Notes under the pieces: generated by a model | Told to the model about the DNA's origin: nothing | The model's input: only the letters and a program-made list of their open reading frames with translations | Database searches by the model: none | Program-made: the position numbers and the translations under genes | NCBI RefSeq assembly: GCF_900199725.1 | Contig: NZ_LT904904.1 | Coordinates: 1,917,674-1,981,673, forward strand | Source of the DNA: Cytobacillus massiliigabonensis | GTDB taxonomy: Bacteria; Bacillota; Bacilli; Bacillales; Cytobacillaceae | DNA: 64,000 nucleotides | Reading direction: 5' to 3' | Part shown: one piece after another, positions 16,493-24,956 of the stretch | How positions within the stretch are numbered: the stretch's first letter is position 1 | Layout: every line of letters begins with the position of its first letter

Positions 16493-17758
16493 ATGCAGGA
16501 AGAAAAAAGTTTAAGAGAATGGCTGCGTGGAAATCGCCAAAAAGGAGTACGCTTTCTGCAGCGCCTCGTGCAGGAAGGGAGCATAAGAGGGAATGAGAGC
16601 AAAGCACAGGCAATTATTATAGAAAAATGCCGAAAGCTCGGACTTTCATTAGATATTTGGGAAATTGGCGAGGATGTTCTGTTTAAGCATCCTGTTTTTT
16701 GTTCGGACCGAAAAGACTTTACAGGAAATCCAAATGTTGTTGGTGTATTAAAAGGAACTGGCGGCGGGCGTTCCATCATATTAAATGGCCATATTGACGT
16801 TGTGCCTGAAGGGGACCGGAAGGATTGGCAGCATGATCCCTTCAGCGGCTTGCTGGAGGATGGGAAGTTATATGGCCGTGGTTCAACTGATATGAAGGGT
16901 GGAACCGTTTCTTTAATTCTAGCAATGGAAGCGATTATTCAATCTGATATACAATTAAAAGGTGATATTATTTTTCAAAGTGTAATAGAAGAAGAAAGCG
17001 GAGGTGCAGGAACCTTAGCAGCTGTATTAAGAGGCTATACAGCAGATGGTGCGATTATACCGGAGCCGACTAATATGAAGCTCTTCCCAAAGCAGCAAGG
17101 CTCCATGTGGTTTCGAATCACAGTAAAAGGACGCTCGGCACATGGCGGGACGCGATATGAAGGAATTAATGCCATTGAAAAAGCGATGCTTGTTATAACA
17201 AAGCTGCAAGAGCTGGAAAGGAAGCGTAATGAAAAAATTACAGAACCTCTGTATCTAAACACGCCAATTCCTGTTCCAATCAACATAGGAAAAATGTATA
17301 GTGGGGAATGGCCTTCATCCGTTCCTGATCTAGCAGTTATTGAAGGAAGGATTGGGGTCGCGCCGAATGAGCAGATGGAAGATGTTGAAAAGGAATTAGA
17401 AAACTGTCTGCAAGAACTAGCACATACAGATGAATGGCTTAGTAAAAATCTACCGACTGTCGAATGGTATGGCGGCAGATGGCAGCCTGGGAATCTAGAT
17501 GCTAATCATCCATTACTTGATACGATAACGAATAGCTTTGAAAAAGTTAAAGATTCAAGACCAATCATTGAAGCATCACCATGGGGAACAGATGGAGGAA
17601 TACTATCACGGGTTGGCGACACCCCAGTAGTCGTATTCGGACCAGGTGTGACAGAGGTCGCACATGATGCAAATGAATATATTTTAATTGATGATGTGTT
17701 TGAAGCAGCAGAAATCATTGCCTTAGCCATTCTAGATTGGTGTGAAATAGATTCCTAG
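16493..17758 (+). CDS. yodQ: M20 family deacetylase/peptidase
   Basis: 421 residues; GGAGTG before the ATG. The M20/ArgE-DapE fold has metal motifs LNGHIDVVPEG (His, Asp), YGRGSTDMKGG (bridging Asp), the catalytic EEE in VIEEESGG and the late His in EVAHDANEYI. These enzymes hydrolyse acyl-amino bonds with two zinc ions. In this locus it probably removes the acetyl group put on beta-lysine by YodP. Confidence 0.9.
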   Translation: MQEEKSLREWLRGNRQKGVRFLQRLVQEGSIRGNESKAQAIIIEKCRKLGLSLDIWEIGEDVLFKHPVFCSDRKDFTGNPNVVGVLKGTGGGRSIILNGHIDVVPEGDRKDWQHDPFSGLLEDGKLYGRGSTDMKGGTVSLILAMEAIIQSDIQLKGDIIFQSVIEEESGGAGTLAAVLRGYTADGAIIPEPTNMKLFPKQQGSMWFRITVKGRSAHGGTRYEGINAIEKAMLVITKLQELERKRNEKITEPLYLNTPIPVPINIGKMYSGEWPSSVPDLAVIEGRIGVAPNEQMEDVEKELENCLQELAHTDEWLSKNLPTVEWYGGRWQPGNLDANHPLLDTITNSFEKVKDSRPIIEASPWGTDGGILSRVGDTPVVVFGPGVTEVAHDANEYILIDDVFEAAEIIALAILDWCEIDS

Positions 17759-17805
17759 TTTATAGTAGTATTAAAGCTAGCAAGTATGATAACAATAGAA
17801 TTACT

Positions 17806-17833
17806 AATGCCCGGCCAAATTCAGCCGGGTATT
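17806..17833 (+). other. Intercistronic hairpin between yodQ and yodP
   Basis: CCCGGC / GCCGGG stem, eight-base loop, with no proper T run after it. It could act as a weak terminator or mRNA-stability element inside the operon. Confidence 0.5.
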
Positions 17834-17857
17834 GTTAGAAAAAAGGAGTGAGAATGA

Positions 17858-18703
17858 ATGGTTGCTGATAACGGTCTAATAACGACTGAAAACTGCACAT
17901 CAGAAATATATATTGATGTTTTTAATAAACGGCTCCGTGTGGATGATATGAGAGGAAACATTGTTGAAGCTATCGAAAAAGCCGAAGAATTAGTACAGGC
18001 TTATCAAGCTGAAAAACTAATTGTTAAAGGAAGACTTGAGCAATATGAAATATTAGTTGAGCATGGGTTTCAATGTGAGGCAGTGATAGACAGCTATTTT
18101 CTTGGCTCCAATTTATTTTTCTTTTGTAAATATTTTACGAATGAAAGAAGGACAAGCAATCAATGGATCCAAGAGGATCAAATTGTCAAACAGGTTCTTG
18201 CAACTAAAGGACAGAAACAAATAATGCCTCCAACCGATTGCCAATTGAAAAAATGCAGTTATAAAGATGCCGATGCGCTTGCATCCCTTTATAGAAAAGT
18301 GTTTCAAATCTATCCGACTCCCCTCAATGATCCGCAATATATTAGAAAAACTCTTGATGAAGGAACGATCTATTTTGGCTTCTTTTCAAATGGAGAAATC
18401 ATAAGTGCCGCTTCCGCTGAAGTAAACTCCATATACAAAAATGCTGAATTAACCGATTGTGCGACATTACCGGAGCACAGAAAGCATGGATTAATGAAAT
18501 TTTTATTAGAAAAGCTAGAGGAAGAACTGAAGTCGTCTGGCATCTACTGTGTGTATTCTATCGCAAGGTCTCTATCTTTCGGGATGAATGCGGCATTACA
18601 TCAGTTAGGTTATACCTATAGGGGCCGTTTAATGAACAATTGCTACATTTTTGACAAGCTAGAAGATATGAATGTATGGGTGAAAAACCTTTCGAAAGGA
18701 TAG
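17858..18703 (+). CDS. yodP: Beta-lysine N-acetyltransferase (GNAT)
   Basis: 281 residues. The C-terminal half is a GNAT domain (SYKDADALASLYRKVF...TDCATLPEHRKHGLMKFLLEKLEEEL, with the acetyl-CoA loop EHRKHG). The N-terminal half of about 130 residues is the extension seen in AblB/YodP acetyl-beta-lysine synthases. It converts beta-lysine, made by KamA, into N-acetyl-beta-lysine. GGAGTG precedes the ATG. It is the last enzyme gene before the regulator. Confidence 0.88.
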   Translation: MVADNGLITTENCTSEIYIDVFNKRLRVDDMRGNIVEAIEKAEELVQAYQAEKLIVKGRLEQYEILVEHGFQCEAVIDSYFLGSNLFFFCKYFTNERRTSNQWIQEDQIVKQVLATKGQKQIMPPTDCQLKKCSYKDADALASLYRKVFQIYPTPLNDPQYIRKTLDEGTIYFGFFSNGEIISAASAEVNSIYKNAELTDCATLPEHRKHGLMKFLLEKLEEELKSSGIYCVYSIARSLSFGMNAALHQLGYTYRGRLMNNCYIFDKLEDMNVWVKNLSKG

Positions 18704-18724
18704 GGGGAGATTGGAATCACTGAA

Positions 18725-20116
18725 ATGAAAGTGAATTCAAGTGAAGTGCTATCAGCGATATTAAATGCAATTGATGAAGGAATTCATGTTGTAGATTTGC
18801 ATGGGAAAACCATTTACTATAATGAGATTGCAGCAAAACATGATGGAATGACAGTGAAAGAAGTATTGGGAAGACCCTTGTTATCCGTATTTCCATCCTT
18901 ATCAGAACAATCAAGCACCTTATTAAAGGTAATGAGGACAAGTAAACCGATATATAATCAAACCCAAGTCTATGTTAATGTTCATGGGGAACAAATTGAG
19001 ACAATAAATACAACTTTGCCTATTCGGGTTGAAGGAGAAATTGCGGGGGCGGTTGAAATTGCAAAAGACTACTCGCGAATAAAAAATCTTTCTGAGAGCT
19101 TACTAGATTTACAGAAAAAAATGAATGGGCCAACAAAGAAGAGAAGGAAAAATCCGAGCGGTACTCAGTATACACTTGATAGTTTGCTAACAGTAAATCC
19201 TGAACTTATAGAAGTAAAAAAGGATGCAAAGAAGCTTGCAAAGTCAGATTCGCCGATAATGGTTTTTGGAGAAAGCGGCTGTGGAAAGGAACTTTTAGTT
19301 CAAGGAATTCATCATGCGTCTTTACGGCAGAATGGTCCATTTATTGCACAAAATTGTGCAGCCATTCCCGAATCTTTATTAGAAAGTATATTATTTGGGA
19401 CATCAAAAGGAAGTTATACAGGGGCTGTTGAACGTCCTGGCCTATTTGAACTTGCCGATGGAGGGACGCTTTTTCTAGATGAAATTCATATGATGCCAAT
19501 TGAATTGCAGGCCAAGCTGCTTAGGGTGCTAGAAGATGGGCATGTAAGAAGGATCGGCAGCACAGAAAGCAGCTTTGTAAATGTCCGTATCATTGCAGCA
19601 ATGAACATACATCCGAAAAAGGCACTCGAAACACAGCAAATTCGGGCAGATCTTTTTTATCGTCTGAATGTCCTCACTTTCAAACTTCCTCCTTTACGAG
19701 AAAGAAAGGAGGATCTAAGTTATTTAACTAAACATTTTGTGCAATTATTTAACGAAATATTTAAAAAAGGAATAAAAGGTGCAAGTGACGAACTAATGTC
19801 CCTTTTTCATACTTACAGCTGGCCTGGGAATGTGAGAGAGCTCAAACATACGATTGAATATATGATGAATGTATGTGAGCAAGAGCTTCTTACTGAAGAT
19901 GATCTTCCAGTTATGCTGAAGCACCATTTTCAGTCAACAACTGAGAAAACAAATCATAAGTGTTTATCTTTAAGATCAAGTTTGCTGCAGCTAGAATTGG
20001 ATCTTATTTCAAGTGCCTTGAAGCAAACTGACGGAAATATTAAACAAGCAGCAAAAATTCTTGAAATCCCTAGGCAGACATTACAATATAAAATTCAGAA
20101 ACTGCAAATAGAATAA
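18725..20116 (+). CDS. kamR: Sigma-54-dependent activator of the beta-lysine locus (KamR-like)
   Basis: 463 residues: PAS domain (about 1-125), AAA+ domain with Walker A GESGCGKE, the sigma-54 contact loop GSYTGA, Walker B FLDEIHM, arginine finger region and a C-terminal Fis-type helix-turn-helix (NIKQAAKILEIPRQTLQYKIQKL). The PAS domain probably senses a ligand. It lies directly after yodP, and sigma-54-type promoters occur before yodT and kamA, so it is the likely activator of both. Confidence 0.9.
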   Translation: MKVNSSEVLSAILNAIDEGIHVVDLHGKTIYYNEIAAKHDGMTVKEVLGRPLLSVFPSLSEQSSTLLKVMRTSKPIYNQTQVYVNVHGEQIETINTTLPIRVEGEIAGAVEIAKDYSRIKNLSESLLDLQKKMNGPTKKRRKNPSGTQYTLDSLLTVNPELIEVKKDAKKLAKSDSPIMVFGESGCGKELLVQGIHHASLRQNGPFIAQNCAAIPESLLESILFGTSKGSYTGAVERPGLFELADGGTLFLDEIHMMPIELQAKLLRVLEDGHVRRIGSTESSFVNVRIIAAMNIHPKKALETQQIRADLFYRLNVLTFKLPPLRERKEDLSYLTKHFVQLFNEIFKKGIKGASDELMSLFHTYSWPGNVRELKHTIEYMMNVCEQELLTEDDLPVMLKHHFQSTTEKTNHKCLSLRSSLLQLELDLISSALKQTDGNIKQAAKILEIPRQTLQYKIQKLQIE

Positions 20117-20151
20117 AGGAAAGAGGGTGAGCCTTTTCAGCAATTTTAAGA

Positions 20152-20172
20152 GAAGGATTCATCCTTTTTTTG
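20152..20172 (+). terminator. Terminator after kamR
   Basis: AAGGA / TCCTT stem with TTCA loop and T run. It sits 4 bp before the convergent stop of the Crp/Fnr gene. Confidence 0.7.
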
Positions 20173-20175
20173 TCC

Positions 20176-20883
20176 TTATCTCACATTAAAATCAATTATC
20201 TTACTTAACTTCTTTTTATGAATTAAAATATTTCCCTCATCCGAAAATTTAACGATTCCTTGTTTTCTTAAATCATTCAAATACCGATTAATCGTTTCCC
20301 TTGTTGAACCAATTAAGCTGGCTAGTTCACGATTGGAAAAATGATTTCGAATAATAATCCACTCATTATTAAGTTCTTGCCCGTATTGGTCACGAAGTCT
20401 AATTAATAATAATATAACTTGTTCACATAGCGGATAGAGCATTTTTTCTTCTAATCGCGATTGTAAATCAATCATTTTATCCTCCATTATATTTATTAAT
20501 TTTTCGCAAACAACAGGATGATTATGAATGAATCGTTTGAAGGGCTGTAAAGAAACAGCTAAAACAGTTGTTGTTTTCATTGCTTCTGCATAAGCTGGGT
20601 AAGTTTGCGGCCGGAAAAATCCAATATGCGGAAACATCTCCCCTTCGCAAGCAATATTCACAATTTGTTCATTTCCTCTATGGTCCATTCGATAAAGCTT
20701 GACCTGTCCCTCCAGTAAAAAATAAAGATGTTCTATTTGTTCAAACTGTGCAAATAGGTGTGTCTTTCTAGCAAACGTTTTACTTTGAGTATCAAGTAAG
20801 ATTTCCTCTAGTTGATGGCTATGTACTTCTTCGAAAATCTGAAATGTCTTTAATTGATTCAAAACCTCTGTTGCGGCTGCCAA
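20176..20883 (-). CDS. Crp/Fnr-family transcription regulator
   Basis: About 235 residues from TTG 20883 (eight bases after AGGAG; GTG 20892 overlaps the ribosome site). N-terminal cyclic-nucleotide-binding-type beta barrel (LFAQFEQIEHLYFLLEGQVKLYRM), a long dimer helix, and a C-terminal winged helix whose recognition helix STRETINRYLNDLRKQG retains the Arg-Glu-Arg set that reads TGTGA half sites. The C-terminal cysteine cluster of B. subtilis Fnr is absent. A perfect TGTGA palindrome lies 40 bp upstream, implying autoregulation. Divergent from the chelatase operon. Confidence 0.88.
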   Translation of the reverse strand: MAAATEVLNQLKTFQIFEEVHSHQLEEILLDTQSKTFARKTHLFAQFEQIEHLYFLLEGQVKLYRMDHRGNEQIVNIACEGEMFPHIGFFRPQTYPAYAEAMKTTTVLAVSLQPFKRFIHNHPVVCEKLINIMEDKMIDLQSRLEEKMLYPLCEQVILLLIRLRDQYGQELNNEWIIIRNHFSNRELASLIGSTRETINRYLNDLRKQGIVKFSDEGNILIHKKKLSKIIDFNVR

Positions 20884-20923
20884 CAAAATCACTCCTGTTT
20901 GAATTAATGAAATATTGAAAATA

Positions 20924-20939
20924 TGTGATTGTAATCACA
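20924..20939. promoter_or_regulatory. Crp/Fnr binding palindrome
   Basis: TGTGATTGTAATCACA, a perfect two-fold TGTGA-N6-TCACA site, between the divergent regulator and transporter genes. It fits the recognition helix of the adjacent regulator. Confidence 0.8.
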
Positions 20940-20944
20940 TGTAA

Positions 20945-20959
20945 TGAGAAAGATTATCA
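20945..20959. promoter_or_regulatory. Fur-like box 1
   Basis: TGAGAAAGATTATCA fits the Bacillus Fur-family 7-1-7 motif (TGATAATnATTATCA) with its right half perfect. It lies between the Crp/Fnr site and Fur-like box 2. Confidence 0.6.
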
Positions 20960-20988
20960 TCTACAATTATACACATATTAGCTAATAT

Positions 20989-21003
20989 TGATAATCATTT
21001 TCA
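20989..21003. promoter_or_regulatory. Fur-like box 2
   Basis: TGATAATCATTTTCA matches the Fur 7-1-7 motif at 13 of 14 defined positions. It is 70 bp upstream of the transporter start, in the expected promoter zone, so iron repression of the operon is likely. Confidence 0.75.
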
Positions 21004-21073
21004 ATTAAAAAGGTGATGATAGGAATAAATAGTCAAAAAATAATAGACTTTATAAAATTGAAGGGATCAAGCT

Positions 21074-22108
21074 ATGAATCAATTAAATGAACAAGTACAA
21101 ATAAACAGACAACATATTCTGCAAAAAAAAAGAATGCTGCTTTACTTGATTTGTTTTTTCCTAGTCATTGCTTCAATATTGTACGGACTTGCAACTGGAT
21201 CTGTTCAGCTTTCGATTAATGAGATATGGGCTGGATTAACAGTGAAAGATCAATCGTTAGAACACCAAATTGTATGGAATTTACGTCTGCCCAGAATATT
21301 AACGGGGATGTTAGTAGGGATGTGCCTGGCTGTTGCTGGAGGTTTGCTGCAAGGAATTATGCGGAATCCACTTGCAGATCCAGGAATTATCGGAATTTCC
21401 TCTGGTGCAGGACTTGTAGCGATTATTACCATGCTTATTTTCCCGCAGTATACAAGTTTACTGCCTTTCGGGGCATTTCTTGGGGCTTTCATTGCAGCGG
21501 CATTTGTGTATTTGCTTGCTTGGGATGGGGGAGTTTCACCATTAAAGCTTATATTAGCGGGGGTTGCAATCAATACATTATTGGGAGCGATTACATCTGC
21601 AATTATGATTATCTACAGTGATAAGGTTCAAGCTGTTCTGCCATGGCTAATGGGCGGATTAAGCGAAAGAAGCTGGCCGCATTTTTGGATGATATTCCCT
21701 TATGCTTCAATCGGATTAATTCTCACCTTATTTGCATCGAGAACAGCAAATATTTTAAGGCTTGGTGACGATACGGCGAAATTATTGGGCCATCATGTTG
21801 AAAAAAGCAGGTTTTTATTAATATTATTGAGTACTTTTCTTGCAGGTGCAGCAGTTAGTGTTGCTGGCCTACTAGGCTTTGTAGGACTTGTTGTTCCGCA
21901 TATCATCCGTATTCTTATTGGCGATGATTATCGGTACCTATTGCCAATATCCGCGTTATTTGGAGGAATGCTTGTTGTTTTTGCAGATACGGCTGCTCGA
22001 AGCTGGTTTGATCCGATTGAACTGCCTGTAGGGATTTTATTAGCAAGTGTGGGAGGACCATTCTTCTTATTTTTATTAAAAAAAGGCAGCATTATTGGAA
22101 AAAGATAA
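21074..22108 (+). CDS. FecCD-family ABC importer permease (iron/heme/cobalamin type)
   Basis: 344 residues with about ten membrane segments and the family signatures LRLPRILTGMLVGMCLAVAGGLLQG and GLLGFVGLVVPHIIRILIGDDYR. Such permeases form homodimers that import ferric siderophores, heme or cobalamin. First gene of a six-gene run with spacings of only 9-40 bp, downstream of two Fur-like boxes. Substrate cannot be fixed from sequence; the chelatase genes in the same operon favour a tetrapyrrole or a metal chelate. Confidence 0.93.
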   Translation: MNQLNEQVQINRQHILQKKRMLLYLICFFLVIASILYGLATGSVQLSINEIWAGLTVKDQSLEHQIVWNLRLPRILTGMLVGMCLAVAGGLLQGIMRNPLADPGIIGISSGAGLVAIITMLIFPQYTSLLPFGAFLGAFIAAAFVYLLAWDGGVSPLKLILAGVAINTLLGAITSAIMIIYSDKVQAVLPWLMGGLSERSWPHFWMIFPYASIGLILTLFASRTANILRLGDDTAKLLGHHVEKSRFLLILLSTFLAGAAVSVAGLLGFVGLVVPHIIRILIGDDYRYLLPISALFGGMLVVFADTAARSWFDPIELPVGILLASVGGPFFLFLLKKGSIIGKR

Positions 22109-22148
22109 AAGAGACTAGACTATAGAGAAAAGATGAGGGATACCGAAG

Positions 22149-23168
22149 ATGAAAAAAAGAAAAAGCTTAATTTTATTCGCAATACTTTTAATTTTATTAC
22201 TTACCGTTTCTGGCTGCGGCAACGATGAAGCTTCGTTATCAAAGGAAAAGACTGATAGGGAACAGGTTTCTGAAGAGAAGAAGGAAGTTTCTGAAGAGGT
22301 GAAAACAGAACAATCTACACCTATTACTGTTACAGATCTTGCAAATAATGAAGTGAAGTTTGAAGATGTTCCTAAGCGAATCATTGCCTTTAGTTCGGGG
22401 GATATGGAAACGATTTATGCTTTAGGAGGAGAGGTTGTCGGCCGGCCAATAATTGAAGGAGAAATTCAAGTGGAAGAGGCAAAGGATGTGCCGGAAATCG
22501 GTTCGACAAACAGCATTAATATTGAAAAGGTCGCTGAGCTAAGCCCTGATTTAGTTATTGCACATAAACAATTAAATGCAAAGGATATCCCTGCACTAAA
22601 GCAGCTTGGAATTAACGTGTTGTTAACTGGTGCACAATCAATTGAAGAAATTATTCAATCTATTGAAATGCTGGGAACAGTGATGGACAGAGAGGAAGAA
22701 GCTTCGAAATTAATGACTGAAATCAATACGAAAATAACAGAATTTAAGGATGCCAATAAAGAACAGCTTCGCTCAATGATTATCTTTGGCGTTCCAGGCA
22801 ATTGGATGGTTGCATTGCCTAATTCATTATCAGGCAATTTTCTTGAAGCTATTGGCGGCTATAATATTGCTAGAGACTATCCGAAATTAGAAAAATTCCC
22901 TCAATATGCACAGTTAAATATTGAAAGGATTATTGAGGCGGATCCTGAAGCTATTTTCTTAATTTCACCAGGCTCAGCGGAAGCAGCAAAGGTTAGCTTT
23001 ATAAAGGAAATGGAAAAAAATCCATCATGGAAAAATGTTTATGCCGTTAAGAATGAACATTTTATATTATTGCCAAACAATTTATTCGGATCGAACCCAG
23101 GACCCCGCGTCATTGAATCGTTAGATTACTTAAATAAAGAGCTTCAGAAGATTTTACAGGAGAAATAA
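22149..23168 (+). CDS. ABC importer substrate-binding lipoprotein
   Basis: 339 residues. The lipoprotein signal peptide ends in LTVSGC; a Glu/Lys-rich linker of about 45 residues precedes two lobes of the periplasmic-binding TroA/BtuF fold (VPKRIIAFSSGDMETIYALGGEVVGRP; ELSPDLVIAH) joined by a long helix. It captures the ligand outside the cell for the preceding permease. Heme ligands cannot be assigned with confidence by eye. Confidence 0.9.
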   Translation: MKKRKSLILFAILLILLLTVSGCGNDEASLSKEKTDREQVSEEKKEVSEEVKTEQSTPITVTDLANNEVKFEDVPKRIIAFSSGDMETIYALGGEVVGRPIIEGEIQVEEAKDVPEIGSTNSINIEKVAELSPDLVIAHKQLNAKDIPALKQLGINVLLTGAQSIEEIIQSIEMLGTVMDREEEASKLMTEINTKITEFKDANKEQLRSMIIFGVPGNWMVALPNSLSGNFLEAIGGYNIARDYPKLEKFPQYAQLNIERIIEADPEAIFLISPGSAEAAKVSFIKEMEKNPSWKNVYAVKNEHFILLPNNLFGSNPGPRVIESLDYLNKELQKILQEK

Positions 23169-23180
23169 AGGAGGATTTTG

Positions 23181-23969
23181 ATGTCAATCTCACTAGCAGC
23201 TGAGCATGTCAGCTATAAGCAGTCATCAACTTTTTCCATTCATAATTTATCTTTACACGTTCAATCAGAAAAAATTACGAGCATTATCGGTCCTAATGGA
23301 TCTGGTAAGTCTACATTGCTGCGAATAATGACGAATTTGATTCATCCAAATGAAGGGGTCGTTTCGATTGATGGAACAAAAGTTTCTATCATTCATTCAC
23401 GTGAGCTTGCGAAAACAATTACGATGCTTACACAAACTCAGAATTATGAGCTTGAATTAACAGTTAGGGATCTTGTCTCACACGGCAGGCTCCCCCATCG
23501 TAAATGGTATGAAAATTTATCAGCAAATGATGAGGAAATGATAAACTGGGCCATCACTATTACTAATCTTACCCATTTGCAGCATCAATCGCTTAAAAGA
23601 CTTTCTGGCGGTGAGCGGCAGCGTGCATGGATTGCAATGGCTGTCGTTCAATCACCAAAGATTCTGCTGCTCGATGAGCCGACAACTTATTTAGATATTG
23701 CTCATCAGTTAGAAATAATGGAGCTTGTAAAATATTTAAATAAAGAATTACATATGACCATTATGATGGTGCTTCATGATATTAATCAAGCCTCTAAATA
23801 TAGTGATCACATCGTTGTCATGAAAAATGGGGAAATCTATACTTCTGGCACACCGTCTGATGTCATTAATCAAAATCTTTTCAGATCCGTTTTTTCAATA
23901 GATGCAAAAATAAGTGAAGAAGATGGAGCCCCATTTTTCACACCAATAAGTCTACTAAACAGAAAATAG
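23181..23969 (+). CDS. ABC importer ATPase (FecE/BtuD/HmuV type)
   Basis: About 262 residues from ATG 23181 (AAGGAGG upstream). Walker [10 protein letters not shown], signature [14 protein letters not shown], Walker [14 protein letters not shown] and switch His in LHDINQA. It completes the importer with the two preceding genes. The spacing to the ChlI-like gene is 19 bp, so importer and chelatase are co-transcribed. Confidence 0.94.
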   Translation: MSISLAAEHVSYKQSSTFSIHNLSLHVQSEKITSIIGPNGSGKSTLLRIMTNLIHPNEGVVSIDGTKVSIIHSRELAKTITMLTQTQNYELELTVRDLVSHGRLPHRKWYENLSANDEEMINWAITITNLTHLQHQSLKRLSGGERQRAWIAMAVVQSPKILLLDEPTTYLDIAHQLEIMELVKYLNKELHMTIMMVLHDINQASKYSDHIVVMKNGEIYTSGTPSDVINQNLFRSVFSIDAKISEEDGAPFFTPISLLNRK

Positions 23970-23988
23970 TGATATAAGGAGAATAATA

Positions 23989-24945
23989 ATGGTTAAACAA
24001 AAATTGTATCCTTTAACAGCAATCGTTGGTCAGGACAATATGAAGCTAGCACTAATCTTAAATGTGATTAATCCATCCCTTGGCGGAGTGTTGATTCGCG
24101 GAGAAAAAGGAACAGCGAAATCTACCGCCGTAAGAGCTTTAGCAGAAATTATTCCTTCCTGGGCAACGAATGAAGAGAATTCGATCGCCTCTTTAAAAGT
24201 CATTGATCTGCCAATTAGTGCAACAGAGGATCGGGTAGTGGGAACAATTGATGTGGAATATGCCATTAAAACCGGTGAAAAGAAATTCGAACCTGGCATT
24301 CTAGCAGAGGCACATAATCAGATTTTGTATGTGGATGAAGTAAATCTTTTAGAAGATCACATTGTCGATGTCCTTCTAGATGCAGCCGCAATGGGCGTCA
24401 ATGTGATTGAGCGTGAAGGCATCTCGCATTCCCACCCAGCCAATTTTATTTTGGTAGGAACAATGAATCCTGAAGAGGGAGACTTAAGACCACAGCTCCT
24501 CGATCGATTTGCACTTTCAGTAGAGGTGCATGGGGAGAAAGAACTAAGTAAACGAATGGAAGTTATTCAGCGGAGATTACAATTTGAAGATAATCCAGAT
24601 GCATTTATTGAAAGGTTCCACGACGATCAGCAGCAGTTAAGAAACGCGATTTTATCGGCGAGAAAACTACTTAAAGATGTGAAAGTCCCTGATCAGCTGA
24701 TTGAAATAGCCGTGAAGATTGCAATCATGAATGAAGTGGAAGGGCACCGTTGTGATATAACGATGATAAAAACCGCGATTACAATTGCTGCATTTGAAAA
24801 TCGAACAGAGGTTATTGTTGAGGATATTTCGAGAGCAGCAGCCCTTGTTGTCCCACATCGTTTAAAAAGAAAGCCTTTTGAAAACCGCTCATTTGATAAA
24901 GCTATTATTGAATCGATAATAAATAGTTATCAAGTGCTGCAATAG
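23989..24945 (+). CDS. ChlI/BchI/CobS-like AAA+ chelatase subunit
   Basis: 318 residues. Mg-chelatase I-subunit features: [19 protein letters not shown] start, Walker [11 protein letters not shown], Walker [14 protein letters not shown], sensor [19 protein letters not shown] and a C-terminal helical lid. These AAA+ rings hydrolyse ATP to drive metal insertion by the large subunit. AAGGAG precedes the ATG. No chlorophyll or cobalamin genes are nearby. Confidence 0.92.
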   Translation: MVKQKLYPLTAIVGQDNMKLALILNVINPSLGGVLIRGEKGTAKSTAVRALAEIIPSWATNEENSIASLKVIDLPISATEDRVVGTIDVEYAIKTGEKKFEPGILAEAHNQILYVDEVNLLEDHIVDVLLDAAAMGVNVIEREGISHSHPANFILVGTMNPEEGDLRPQLLDRFALSVEVHGEKELSKRMEVIQRRLQFEDNPDAFIERFHDDQQQLRNAILSARKLLKDVKVPDQLIEIAVKIAIMNEVEGHRCDITMIKTAITIAAFENRTEVIVEDISRAAALVVPHRLKRKPFENRSFDKAIIESIINSYQVLQ

Positions 24946-24956
24946 AGGTGTCATAT

